Notes under the pieces: generated by a model | Told to the model about the DNA's origin: nothing | Databases searched by the model: none | The model's input: the letters and a program-made list of their open reading frames with translations, nothing else | Position numbers and translations under genes: made by a program | In this document: piece by piece, positions 53,641 to 62,055 of the stretch | Position numbering within the stretch: the stretch's first letter is position 1 | Layout: every line of letters starts with the position of its first letter | Source of the DNA: Streptomyces sp. NBC_01723 | GTDB taxonomy: Bacteria > Actinomycetota > Actinomycetes > Streptomycetales > Streptomycetaceae | Reading direction: 5' to 3' | Length of the DNA: 64,000 nucleotides | Assembly (NCBI RefSeq): GCF_036246005.1 | Contig: NZ_CP109171.1 | Span: 6,188,001 to 6,252,000, forward strand

Positions 53641-54286
53641 CGAGGTGCTTCTCCTCTTCGCTCTTGTCGGCCTGCAGCCCGTGGACGATCCGCTCACCGG
53701 CGATCGGCACCAGCATCACGGTGCGCTTGTCGCCGGGCTCGAACCGTTCGGATGTACCGGAAGGGATGTGCAGCCGCATGCCGTGGGCCGCCTCACGGCG
53801 GAACTTGAGTCCGTCGTTGGCCTCGGCGAAGTGAAAGTGGGAGCCCACCTGGATCGGACGGTCCTTGGGGTTGCGCACCACCAGCGGCACGGGCGTCGCT
53901 CCTTCGTTGAAGGCCACCCGGTGTTCGTCCTCGTCCGGCAGCAGTTCCGGCTTGCCGGGATGAATATCCACCTTGGTGGACGCCTCATCGAACGGATCGT
54001 GGATGGTCACCAGCTTCGTGCCGTCCGGGAACGTCGCCTCGACCTGGACGTTGTCGATCATCTCCGGCACGCCGTCCATGACCTCGCTGCGCTGCAGCAC
54101 ATGGCGCCCGGACTCCATCACCGCATCAACCGTTGCCCCGGCCCGTGCCTCCTCATAGACGTGCGCCGTCAACAGCGCCATGACCTCGGGATAGTTCAAC
54201 AGCAGACCGCGTTCACGCCGCCGCTGGGCGACATCGGCCGCCACGTGGATCAACAGACGTTCCTGCTCATGCGGAGTCAGATGCAC
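53624..54286 (-). CDS. ureAB: urease fused gamma-beta subunit
   Basis: 220 residues from GTG 54286 ([20 protein letters not shown]), with AAGGGGG upstream; the open frame beyond is not urease. Residues 1-100 are the UreA (gamma) part ([40 protein letters not shown]). Residues from about 105 are UreB (beta): [60 protein letters not shown]. The fusion is a known actinobacterial arrangement. First gene of the operon; the promoter should lie in 54287-54900. Confidence 0.94.
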   Translation of the reverse strand: MHLTPHEQERLLIHVAADVAQRRRERGLLLNYPEVMALLTAHVYEEARAGATVDAVMESGRHVLQRSEVMDGVPEMIDNVQVEATFPDGTKLVTIHDPFDEASTKVDIHPGKPELLPDEDEHRVAFNEGATPVPLVVRNPKDRPIQVGSHFHFAEANDGLKFRREAAHGMRLHIPSGTSERFEPGDKRTVMLVPIAGERIVHGLQADKSEEEKHLDAGQD

Positions 54287-54906
54287 TCCGGTCCCCCTTC
54301 TCCTGTCCGTCGCTTCGCCCGCGCGGCAGGCATCACAAAGCGGAACAAAGGGATGCCACCGGTCGCGCCTGTCGCAGACCGATCCTGAAAGAGGGGGGAA
54401 CCCACGGACAGTGAAACGGTCTGGTTGGCCCGGATGGAGTGAACCGGGGTCAAAGGGAGCATGCGGGGCGCAACACCCGCGTGCGAGGCGGAGAGGCATC
54501 GGCTGATCTCGTGAGTAGGCCCCACTGTCTTCCGCGCGGTGAAAACTGCCGGCTGTCCGGCACACGTACGAGCAGTGCTGTCGAGGGAGAGGCGTCACCC
54601 ATGTGAGCGGTCCGCTTCACGCCAGTACGGGCTTCGGCGAAGCCTTCCGGAAGCGGGCGCCAGAGCACACCTGCTGCAAACGAAACGCGGCTTTCCCGGG
54701 GCTGCGGCGCAGCGGCCTGTGTGCACGCGCTGCTGGAACACGTTCACGGACGACCGCTGGCAGTTGCTCTGGCAGCCCTCGCTGCGCAGCGAGGGAGGCG
54801 ACGTGTGAGGGCTCGAGGCGGAAGTCTCTGCTGCACCTCCGCCCGCGCTGCGAGCCACCATCTTCGGCCGCGCGTTGCTAGGGAACGCGACTCCACCGCG
54901 TCACTG
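54287..54906. other. intergenic region upstream of the urease operon and the toxin-antitoxin pair
   Basis: No convincing gene in either direction. It should hold the ureAB promoter. It contains one perfect 20-bp palindrome (54776-54795). Confidence 0.5.
54776..54795. repeat. perfect 20-bp palindrome
   Basis: CCCTCGCTGC-GCAGCGAGGG with no spacer. It could form a cruciform or a hairpin with a tight loop, or serve as a binding site. No U-run follows, so a classical terminator is unlikely. Confidence 0.6.
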
Positions 54907-54925
54907 TGATACCGGTCAGGTATCA
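54907..54925. promoter_or_regulatory. candidate autoregulatory operator of the toxin-antitoxin pair
   Basis: TGATACC-GGTCA-GGTATCA: perfect 7-bp arms ending 7 bp before the antitoxin ATG. Position and symmetry fit a ribbon-helix-helix antitoxin operator; it overlaps the likely ribosome-binding region. Confidence 0.6.
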
Positions 54926-54932
54926 TGGCTGT

Positions 54933-55127
54933 ATGGCGATGACACTCCGACTCCCCGACGACCTTGACGCGAAGCTCACCGAGCGGGCTCGTCGGGAGGG
55001 GCGCAGCAAGCAGGAGCTTGCCATCGAGGCCATCCGTGACGCCCAGAACCGGGCCGAGCTGAAGGTCGATGATGTCCTGGCCGAGCTGATGGACAGCGAT
55101 GCGGAGATCCTGGACTACCTGAAGTGA
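54933..55127 (+). CDS. ribbon-helix-helix antitoxin
   Basis: 64 residues from ATG 54933 (MAMTLRLPDDLDAKLTERAR); ATG 54939 is an alternative. A CopG/Arc-type beta-strand (MTLRLPDD) is followed by two helices (KLTERARREGRSKQELAIEA), then an acidic C-terminal tail (DDVLAELMDSDAEILDYLK) likely to wrap around the toxin. The stop overlaps the toxin GTG (GTGA). It lies directly behind a palindrome, implying autoregulation. Confidence 0.88.
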   Translation: MAMTLRLPDDLDAKLTERARREGRSKQELAIEAIRDAQNRAELKVDDVLAELMDSDAEILDYLK

Positions 55128-55516
55128 CGGACGTGCGCTACCTCCAGGTCGACGAGATCCTGGCCATCGCCCGCGCGGTCAACGGTACCGAGCACAGTGT
55201 GCGTGACATGGGCCTTCTGGTGTCGGCGATCGAGCGACCCCGCACGAATGTGTTCGGCGCCGAGTTGTATCCCACGCTGCACGAGAAGGCTGCGGCACTG
55301 CTGCACTCCGTCGCCCGCAACCATGCGCTGATCGACGGCAACAAGCGCACCGCCTGGCTCGCCATGCGTGTCTTCCTGCGGTTCAACGGCGTGAGCGCCG
55401 GGGCCGTCCCGCCGCCCGTCTCCGTTGCCGGTCCGTTCGTCGAGGACGTCGCGCAGGACGAGGTTGACGTACCGGTCATTGCCAAGCGCCTGTCAGCCTG
55501 GCTCCCCGTTTCCTGA
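55124..55516 (+). CDS. doc: Doc-type Fic-fold toxin
   Basis: 130 residues from GTG 55124. The short Fic/Doc fold has MGLLVSAIERPRTNVFGAEL and the active-site loop NHALIDGNKRTAWLAMRVFL (H67, D71, N73, K74, R75). This is close to the Doc consensus HxFxD(A/G)NKR, with Leu for Phe. Phage P1 Doc phosphorylates EF-Tu and stops translation; the same is inferred here. Paired and translationally coupled with the antitoxin. Confidence 0.88.
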   Translation: MTDVRYLQVDEILAIARAVNGTEHSVRDMGLLVSAIERPRTNVFGAELYPTLHEKAAALLHSVARNHALIDGNKRTAWLAMRVFLRFNGVSAGAVPPPVSVAGPFVEDVAQDEVDVPVIAKRLSAWLPVS

Positions 55517-55605
55517 CGTTCGACGACGTGACGGCAGGGCAGACGCGTGCCGTGCCCTCACGCGCGGTCCGGCCTTGCTCGGGTCAGGTGTCGATTGTCC
55601 GTGCA

Positions 55606-56025
55606 GCAGTCCCCGATGGTGGTCACGGACGGCGAAGGGCGCGTGCTGTGGTGCAGCCCAGCAAGGCCCGCGAGCTGCACGGACATCATCCACGCACGCC
55701 AGTTGGGGCTGGTCGGGCCTCTGGCCGGCGGGCCCGCGGTGGGGATTCTCGCCGAGGCCGGCTCCCAGGGACTGGGCGCCCAGTCCGGCGGCCGGGTGGT
55801 GACACCCCCGCACCGCACGCGAAGAACGCCCCCGACTGGTGCGAGGAGATGCATCAGCGACAGCGCAAAGGTCACTCCTCACGTCGTATCCGTGTCGAGC
55901 ACGGCACCGCCCGCCTGTGGACCGTCGGGCCCCGGCCTGCCACCTCCTCCGCCGTGAGCACATGAGCGACACCGTCCGGGCTGTCGCCGGCCTGCTGCAG
56001 CACCCCGTATGTTCGTCCAACAGAC
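55606..56025 (+). pseudogene. IS5-family (IS112-like) transposase remnant
   Basis: In shifting frames: MVVTDGEGRVLWCSPARPAS, ARQLGLVGPLAGGPAVGILA, GLGAQSGGRVVTPPHR, RIRVEHGTARL and finally REHMSDTVRAVAGLLQHP, which is the C-terminus missing from the related gene at 19368-20186. The N-terminal half is absent. It separates the toxin-antitoxin pair from the mannan locus. Confidence 0.75.
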
Positions 56026-56053
56026 AACAGAACCGGGGCGGCGGGGAAACGGG

Positions 56054-56926
56054 CTACTTCGTGGCTCCTTGGGCGAAGCCGTTGTAGATGTAGCGCTGGA
56101 GGAACAGGAAGATCACGAGGGTCGGCACGATGACGAGGACGGCTCCGGCCGAGATGTTCTCCCAGTGCGCCCCGAACGGGCCCTTGAACCGGAACAGGGC
56201 CGTTGACATGGTCCCCAGATCCTCTTTGGGCATGTAGAGGAAGGGGATGTAGAAGTCGTTGTACGTGGTGATGCCCTTGATGATCACCACGGTGGCGATG
56301 GCCGGCTTCAACAGCGGGAAGATGATCTTGCGGTAGATGGTGAACGAGTTGGCGCCGTCGAGCCGCGCGGCCTCGTCGAGGGACTTCGGGATCCCGCGGA
56401 TGAACTGCAGGAAGATGTAGATGGCCACGATGTCGGTGCCCATGTACAGCAGGATCGGGGCCCAGCGGGTGTTGAACAGCCCGAAGCTGTTGACGACCTG
56501 GAAGGTGGCGACCTGGGTCGTCACGGCCGGCACCAGCGTGGCGATCAGGAAGAGGGCCATGACGAGCTTCTTGAGGCGGAAGTCGAAGCGGTCGACGGCG
56601 TACGCGGTCATCGAGCCGATGATCACGGTGCCGGTGATGGAGAACAGCAGGATGAAGGCGGTGTTGCCGAAGGCCGTCATCATGTGGCCGTCGGTGAAGG
56701 CCGTGGCGTAGTTGGAGAAGTTGAGCCAGTCGTCCGGCAGGGCGAGGGCGCCCTGGCCGTCGGAGATCTCCCCGTAGGACTTGAGCGAGGTCAGGAAGAT
56801 CACGACGAGCGGCAGCAGCACCACGAGGGAGGCGACGACCAGCGACAGGTACGTCAGGGCGGTGCTGACGCGCGGGCGGCGGCGCGTCTGCTCCCGCGCG
56901 CGGCGGGTGGGGGCGGTGAGGGTCAT
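56054..56926 (-). CDS. ABC sugar transporter permease (MalG/AraQ-like)
   Basis: 290 residues from ATG 56926, overlapping the upstream permease stop (ATGA). Six membrane helices are expected, the first at about residues 24-46 (TYLSLVVASLVVLLPLVVIF). The ABC-permease EAA loop is visible as IPKSLDEAARLDGANSFTIY. A Ser/Arg-rich cytoplasmic N-terminus precedes. With the second permease it forms the membrane channel of a carbohydrate importer. No ATPase gene is adjacent; Streptomyces importers of this class usually share the distant ATPase MsiK. Confidence 0.93.
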   Translation of the reverse strand: MTLTAPTRRAREQTRRRPRVSTALTYLSLVVASLVVLLPLVVIFLTSLKSYGEISDGQGALALPDDWLNFSNYATAFTDGHMMTAFGNTAFILLFSITGTVIIGSMTAYAVDRFDFRLKKLVMALFLIATLVPAVTTQVATFQVVNSFGLFNTRWAPILLYMGTDIVAIYIFLQFIRGIPKSLDEAARLDGANSFTIYRKIIFPLLKPAIATVVIIKGITTYNDFYIPFLYMPKEDLGTMSTALFRFKGPFGAHWENISAGAVLVIVPTLVIFLFLQRYIYNGFAQGATK

Positions 56927-57897
56927 ACGAGATCCACCTTCTCGTCGGGCACGAGGCGGCGCTGGATCCAGATGATCAGCAGGATGATCGCCAGCAGCAC
57001 CACCGCACAGGCCGAGGCCAGGCCGGTCTTGTTGAACTGGAAGGCGTACTTCACCGTCTGGATGACGAACGTCGAGGTCTCCGTCGCACCGCCGGTCATG
57101 ATGTACGGGATCTCGAAGACGGACAACGAGCCGGAGATCGCCAGGATGACGCTCAGGCTCAGCACCGGGCGGATGCCCGGCGCGATGATGTGCCGGAACT
57201 GCTTCCAGCGGCTCGCCCCGTCCAACTGGGCGGCCTCGTACAGCTCGCCGGGGATCGACTGGATCGCGCCGAGGAACAGCACGAAGTTCAGGCCGGTGAA
57301 GCGCCACACGGACACCCCGGCCATGGACGTGTTGGCCGACTCCGGAGTCCCCAGCCAGGCATGGTCGGTGCCGACGCCGAACCAGGAGAGGACCGAGTCG
57401 AGCGTGCCGCCGTCCTGGAAGAAGTACAGGAAGACGAAGCCGATGGCGACGCCGTTGATCAGGTACGGGAAGAACAGGATGCCCTTGAACAGGTTCCTGA
57501 AGCGCAGGTCGAAGCTGAGGACGGCGGCGAAGTACAGGGCGATGACGATCTGTACGACGGACGCTGCCAGGTAGTAGAGGCTCACCGCGAACACCCGTAG
57601 CAACTCGGGCCGGGTGAAGATCTCGGTGTAGTTCTCCGTACCGACGTAGTTGCGGTCCGGGCTGACACCGTCCCAGTCGGTGAAGCTGTAGTAGATCATG
57701 TTGCCCACCGGCACGTACGTGAACGTGATCAGCAGGGCCAGGGGCGCCAGCAGGAACAGCCACGGGGTGAGCTTGCGCAGCGGCCGGTCGAGCCACGAGG
57801 AGCCGGCCAATGCGCGGTGCAGGGAGGGGCGTTTTCCGGTCCGGCCCGGCGCGGCGGCCGGGGCGGGTGGTGAAGCGGCGGAACCGGTTCGGGTCAT
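56923..57897 (-). CDS. ABC sugar transporter permease (MalF/UgpA-like)
   Basis: 324 residues. The long hydrophilic N-terminus (Ala/Pro-rich) leads to helix 1 at about residues 45-65 (WLFLLAPLALLITFTYVPVG), with NMIYYSFTDWDGVSPDRNYV after it as in MalF-type permeases. The EAA motif is IPGELYEAAQLDGASRWKQF. Coupled to the second permease by ATGA and 112 bp downstream of the binding-protein gene; the three form one operon. Confidence 0.93.
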   Translation of the reverse strand: MTRTGSAASPPAPAAAPGRTGKRPSLHRALAGSSWLDRPLRKLTPWLFLLAPLALLITFTYVPVGNMIYYSFTDWDGVSPDRNYVGTENYTEIFTRPELLRVFAVSLYYLAASVVQIVIALYFAAVLSFDLRFRNLFKGILFFPYLINGVAIGFVFLYFFQDGGTLDSVLSWFGVGTDHAWLGTPESANTSMAGVSVWRFTGLNFVLFLGAIQSIPGELYEAAQLDGASRWKQFRHIIAPGIRPVLSLSVILAISGSLSVFEIPYIMTGGATETSTFVIQTVKYAFQFNKTGLASACAVVLLAIILLIIWIQRRLVPDEKVDLV

Positions 57898-58009
57898 TGC
57901 GGAGCCAGGGCCTTTCGTCGTCCGCTGAGGGCACCGGGTGCCGGGTCCCGTTTCACCGGCAAGGCGGGGAGGGGACCCGGCGGATGCTGGGCGCAGGCGG
58001 GTGCCGGGA

Positions 58010-59332
58010 TCAGGAGCCGGCGGTCTGCTTGGCCTCGGACCAGCGTTTGTTCAGGTCGTCGAGATAGCCCTCGAGTGATCCGTCGGTGGCGCCGCGCGCG
58101 ATGTCGATCAGCTTCTTGCGGTAGTCCGGCTTGTTGAGTCCGATCTCGGAGGCGTTGTCGATGGCGTCCACCTCGGCCGTCCGCGCCGCGGAGCGTTCGA
58201 TCAGCTTGACATCGTTGTCAACGTAATCCTTGAGCGTTTCCGGCATGCCCTCGGACTTCAGGGCGGAGACGGCACCCTCCTTGGCCGCGTATCCGGACTC
58301 CTCGGTGAACCAGTCGATCCACGCCCGTGCGGCCTCCTTGTGGTCGGAGTGGATGTTGACGGCCTGCTGGTAGTCGGAGACCAGGGTGGAGCAGAACGTG
58401 CCGTCCTTCTGGGGCGGGAGGGGCATGAAGCCGATGTCGTCAGGGTTCTGGCCGGCCTTCTCGGCCGCGTCCCGCATCTGGTTGACGGCCCAGGAGCCGA
58501 GCACCATGCTGCCCACCTCGCCCTTGGCCAGAAGGGTCTTGGAGCTCTCCCAGTTGGTGGTGGCCGGATCGTTCTCCGACAGCTTCTCGTGGACGATGTC
58601 GTAGAGCAGGGTGTCGAGGGCGTTGAGGTCGTTGCCCTCGGCCCACGGCTCGTCCATGTCGGCGAGCTTGTCGTGGCCCCGGGTGTCGCAGCTGATGGAG
58701 CCGACGCTGTTGGTCCAGGGGCTCTCCAGCGGCCAGCCGTCCTTGAAGTTGGTGTAGTACGGAGTCGCCCCGGTCTTGTCCTTGACGGTCTCGAGGTCGT
58801 CGAGGAACTGCTCGGTCGTCGTCGGCCAGTCGGTGATCCCGGCCCGCTTCCACAGCGCCTTGTTGTACACCAGGCCGTTGGCGGTTCCGAAAGTGGCGAT
58901 GCCGTAGGTCTTGCCGCCGACGTCGGTCTTGTCGGTGAAGCGGTAGGTGGGCTTCATCGACGAGGTCTCGCCGAGCGGTGCGAAGAACTTGGGATAGTCG
59001 CCCTTGGCCACCGCCGACGGGATCAGCAGGACGTCGCCGTAGTCCTCCGTGTTCATGCGGATCTTCACCTCCCCCTCGTAGTCGGTGAGGCCCTCGAACT
59101 TCACCTTCACGTCGGGGTAGGTCTTGTTGAACTCGGCGGCGTACTTCTTCATCGTCCCGTCCTCGACCAGGTCGGTGCGATTGGTGAGCACGGTGATGTC
59201 CCCCGAGACGCCGTCCGGGTTCACCGGCGCGGCGGCGGTCTCGCCGGCGTCCGCGCTCCCCCCTCCGCTGCACCCCGCGACGGTCAGTATCGCGGTGGCG
59301 AGCAGTGCGAGGCTCAGCGTCCTCTTCCCCAT
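58010..59332 (-). CDS. extracellular sugar-binding lipoprotein (family 1)
   Basis: 440 residues. Lipoprotein signal MGKRTLSLALLATAILTVAG followed by C21 in the lipobox TVAGC. The mature protein has the family-1 fold: AAEFNKTYPDVKVKFEGLTD, VYNKALWKRAGITDWPTTTE (hinge and ligand region) and LLAKGEVGSMVLGSWAVNQM. It delivers oligosaccharide to the two permeases downstream. The location next to mannosidase and mannanase suggests manno-oligosaccharides; the ligand is inferred from context only. Confidence 0.93.
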   Translation of the reverse strand: MGKRTLSLALLATAILTVAGCSGGGSADAGETAAAPVNPDGVSGDITVLTNRTDLVEDGTMKKYAAEFNKTYPDVKVKFEGLTDYEGEVKIRMNTEDYGDVLLIPSAVAKGDYPKFFAPLGETSSMKPTYRFTDKTDVGGKTYGIATFGTANGLVYNKALWKRAGITDWPTTTEQFLDDLETVKDKTGATPYYTNFKDGWPLESPWTNSVGSISCDTRGHDKLADMDEPWAEGNDLNALDTLLYDIVHEKLSENDPATTNWESSKTLLAKGEVGSMVLGSWAVNQMRDAAEKAGQNPDDIGFMPLPPQKDGTFCSTLVSDYQQAVNIHSDHKEAARAWIDWFTEESGYAAKEGAVSALKSEGMPETLKDYVDNDVKLIERSAARTAEVDAIDNASEIGLNKPDYRKKLIDIARGATDGSLEGYLDDLNKRWSEAKQTAGS

Positions 59333-59404
59333 GTGCCCAGCTCCTTTCCAAGGATTACGGCTCGGGCTCCGGTGGTGGCTGACGGCGACTATGTCAGCCG
59401 CTCA

Positions 59405-59416
59405 TGAACCGGTAAA
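59405..59416. promoter_or_regulatory. candidate LacI operator before the importer operon
   Basis: TGAACCGGTAAA, 73 bp upstream of the binding-protein start. It shares the AACCGGT core with 59528-59538 and 63193-63206. Confidence 0.4.
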
Positions 59417-59424
59417 GCTCTCTA

Positions 59425-59436
59425 ATCGCTCGCGAT
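59425..59436. promoter_or_regulatory. short palindrome in the divergent promoter region
   Basis: ATCGC-TC-GCGAT between the importer and mannosidase operons, in an AT-richer patch likely to carry promoter elements. A possible LacI-type half-site pair with central CG. Confidence 0.3.
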
Positions 59437-59527
59437 ACTCAATCGTTACCTGGCGTGGAGTGGGTGGGTGGGCCGAGCGGGAGCCGCCTGCGTCTTCGCA
59501 ACGGCTCCTCGTGCTCTGAGATGACTA

Positions 59528-59538
59528 GACCGGTTCAC
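59528..59538. promoter_or_regulatory. candidate LacI operator before the mannosidase operon
   Basis: GACCGGTTCAC, whose complement GTGAACCGGTC shares TGAACCGGT with 59405-59413. It lies 67 bp upstream of the mannosidase ATG. Confidence 0.4.
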
Positions 59539-59604
59539 TTCTGTGGGGTTAGGTTGAACCGCGTCGCCTACGATCCCGGGCCCGTCCCGCCGAAGGAGCC
59601 GTAC

Positions 59605-62055
59605 ATGATGGAAGTCGTCCCGCTCGCCGAGGGCTGGAGCCTCCGCCACCGCGAGAACCTGCTGCCCGCCCAGGTTCCCGGCTGCGTCCACACCGATCTG
59701 CTCACGGCCGGCCTGATCCCGGATCCCTTTCTCGGCACCAACGAGACCGAAGTGGCCTGGGTCGGACAACGCGACTGGACCTACGTCCGCGACCTGCTGA
59801 CCACCGACACCGCCGGGGAGGAGCACGAGCGGACCGACCTGGTCTTCGACGGCCTGGACACCGCCGCGACGATCACCCTGGGCGGCTGCGAACTGGGCCG
59901 TACCCGGAACATGCACCGGCGCCACCGTTTCGACGTCACCGGTCACCATGGACTCCTGGCCGTGGACTTCGCCTCGGCCTACGACGAGGCGGCCTCGGTG
60001 CGGGCGGTGACGGGGGAGCGCCCCAACGTCTATCCGGAGCCGTTCCAGTACATCCGCAAGATGGCCTGCAGTTTCGGTTGGGACTGGGGTCCGACCCTGG
60101 TGACCGCCGGGATATGGCGCCCGGTCCGGCTGGAGCGGTGGTCGACGGCCCGGCTGACAGACGTGCGCCCCCTGGTGACGGTCGACGGCGGCACGGGCCG
60201 CGTCGAGGTGCGCGTCGAGATCGAGCGGACCGTGCGGGGGACGGCCCGCCCGCTCGCCGTACGGGCCGGCCTCGGAGACCGTCTCGCCGAGGCGCGCGCC
60301 GTGGTGGAGGGGACACGCGCCGTACTGACGCTGGAGGTGCCCGACGTCTCGCTGTGGTGGCCCCGCGGCTACGGCGACCAGCCCCTGTACGACCTGGAAC
60401 TGGCGCTGGTCGAGGAGAGCGACGGTGGCGACGGTCCCGAGGAACGGCACCTCGACTCATGGCACCGGCGCATCGGCTTCCGGACTGTGGAGCTGGACCG
60501 CTCGGCGGACCGGCACGGCACCGGCTTCACCTTCGTCGTCAACGGCGAACGGATCTTCGCGCGCGGGGCCAACTGGATCCCCGACGACGTCTTCCCGTCC
60601 CGGATCACCCCCGAGCGCTACCGCACCCGGTTGCGCCAGACCGCCGACGCGGGCGTGGACCTGGTGCGGATCTGGGGTGGCGGCATCTACGAGGACGACG
60701 CCTTCTACGACGCCTGCGACGAACTGGGCCTCATGGTCTGGCAGGACTTCCTCTTCGCCTGCGCCGCCTACCCGGAGGAGCAGCCGTTGCGCGGCGAGGT
60801 CGAGGCCGAGGCGCGCGACAACGTTGTCCGTCTCATGCCGCACCCCTCACTCGTCCTGTGGAACGGCAACAACGAGAACCTCTGGGGCTTCCGCGACTGG
60901 GACTGGGAGCCCGAGCTGCGCGGCGACTCCTGGGGCGGCGGCTACTACCTGGACCTGCTCCCGCGGATCGTCGCCGAACTCGACCCCACCCGCCCCTACA
61001 CCGCCGGCAGCCCCTGGTCGGGCTCCTGGGACCACCACCCCAATGACCCGGCCCACGGCACGCATCACTCCTGGGAGGTCTGGAACCGCCGGGACTACGC
61101 CGAGTACCGCGACTCGGTGCCCCGCTTCGTGTCGGAGTTCGGCTGGCAGGCCCCGCCCGCCATGGCGACCCTGCGACGCGCGCTGCCCGGCGAACGGCTC
61201 GCGCCCGACTCGCCCGGCATGCTGCACCACCAGAAGGCCGAGGACGGCAACGACAAGCTGAACCGGGGCGTGGAGCGCCACTTCGCGCTCCCCGAGGGCG
61301 ACTTCGACCGCTGGCACTACCTCACCCAGGTCGTGCAGGCCCGCGCGATCGCCACCGGGATCGAGCACTGGCGCTCCCACTGGCCCGTGTGCGCCGGCAC
61401 CGTCGTCTGGCAGATCAACGACTGCTGGCCGGTCAGCTCATGGTCGGCCATCGACGGCGACGGCCGGCTGAAGCCGCTCTACCACGAGCTGCGCAGGGTC
61501 TACGCGGACCGGCTCCTCACGCTCCAGCCCGGCGACGGCGACGACGGCCCCGTACTCGCCGTCGTCAACCAGGCCGCCGAGCCCTGGCATACGCGCGTGA
61601 CCCTGCGTCGGCTGCGGGCGGACGGCACCGAGGCGGTCGAGCACGTGCTCGACGTGACCGTCGCCGCACGCTCGGTTCACCGGCGGGCGGTGCCGCGGGA
61701 CCTGGCCCCCGCACCGCAGTCGGCCAAGGAGTTCCTCGTCGCCGACAGCGAGGATCTGCGGAGCGTGCACTTCTCCGTGAGGGATCGGGAGTTCGCATAC
61801 CCGGTACCGCACTACGACGTGGCCGTGGAGTCCCCGATGGGTGCCGCGACGGGTAATGTCGAGGTCGTGGTAACCGCACACACCCTCGTACGTGACCTCC
61901 TCCTGAAGGCCGACCGGCTCGGCCCCGAGGCGGTCTGCGACACCGGGCTACGCACCCTGCTCCCCGGCGAGCGGCTCCGGCTGAGGGTCTCGGGTGCCAC
62001 CGACACCGGGGCCAACGCCGTGCGAGCGGCACTCTTCTGCGTGGAACCGGCGTGA
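59605..62055 (+). CDS. GH2 beta-mannosidase
   Basis: 816 residues. ATG 59605 (MMEVVPLAEGWSLRHRENLL) follows AAGGAG; the longer open frame from 59455 is not family sequence. No signal peptide, so intracellular. Domains: GH2 sugar-binding jelly roll (about 1-170; QVPGCVHTDLLTAGLIPDPF), immunoglobulin-like (about 180-290), then a TIM barrel with acid/base E424 in LWNGNNENLWGF and nucleophile E511 in FVSEFGWQAPP, plus KMACSFGWDWGPTLVTAGIW. Removes terminal beta-mannose from imported manno-oligosaccharides. Coupled to the LacI gene by a GTGA overlap. Confidence 0.93.
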   Translation: MMEVVPLAEGWSLRHRENLLPAQVPGCVHTDLLTAGLIPDPFLGTNETEVAWVGQRDWTYVRDLLTTDTAGEEHERTDLVFDGLDTAATITLGGCELGRTRNMHRRHRFDVTGHHGLLAVDFASAYDEAASVRAVTGERPNVYPEPFQYIRKMACSFGWDWGPTLVTAGIWRPVRLERWSTARLTDVRPLVTVDGGTGRVEVRVEIERTVRGTARPLAVRAGLGDRLAEARAVVEGTRAVLTLEVPDVSLWWPRGYGDQPLYDLELALVEESDGGDGPEERHLDSWHRRIGFRTVELDRSADRHGTGFTFVVNGERIFARGANWIPDDVFPSRITPERYRTRLRQTADAGVDLVRIWGGGIYEDDAFYDACDELGLMVWQDFLFACAAYPEEQPLRGEVEAEARDNVVRLMPHPSLVLWNGNNENLWGFRDWDWEPELRGDSWGGGYYLDLLPRIVAELDPTRPYTAGSPWSGSWDHHPNDPAHGTHHSWEVWNRRDYAEYRDSVPRFVSEFGWQAPPAMATLRRALPGERLAPDSPGMLHHQKAEDGNDKLNRGVERHFALPEGDFDRWHYLTQVVQARAIATGIEHWRSHWPVCAGTVVWQINDCWPVSSWSAIDGDGRLKPLYHELRRVYADRLLTLQPGDGDDGPVLAVVNQAAEPWHTRVTLRRLRADGTEAVEHVLDVTVAARSVHRRAVPRDLAPAPQSAKEFLVADSEDLRSVHFSVRDREFAYPVPHYDVAVESPMGAATGNVEVVVTAHTLVRDLLLKADRLGPEAVCDTGLRTLLPGERLRLRVSGATDTGANAVRAALFCVEPA

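Noticed and set aside
54776..54795. Palindrome as a transcription terminator of the urease or toxin-antitoxin genes
   Set aside because: It has no loop and no U-run, and lies upstream of both divergent units rather than after a gene.
56054..57934. A single 626-residue fused permease
   Set aside because: Two separate permeases in different frames with an ATGA overlap explain the sequence; the first half of the long frame is out-of-frame Arg/Pro-rich translation.
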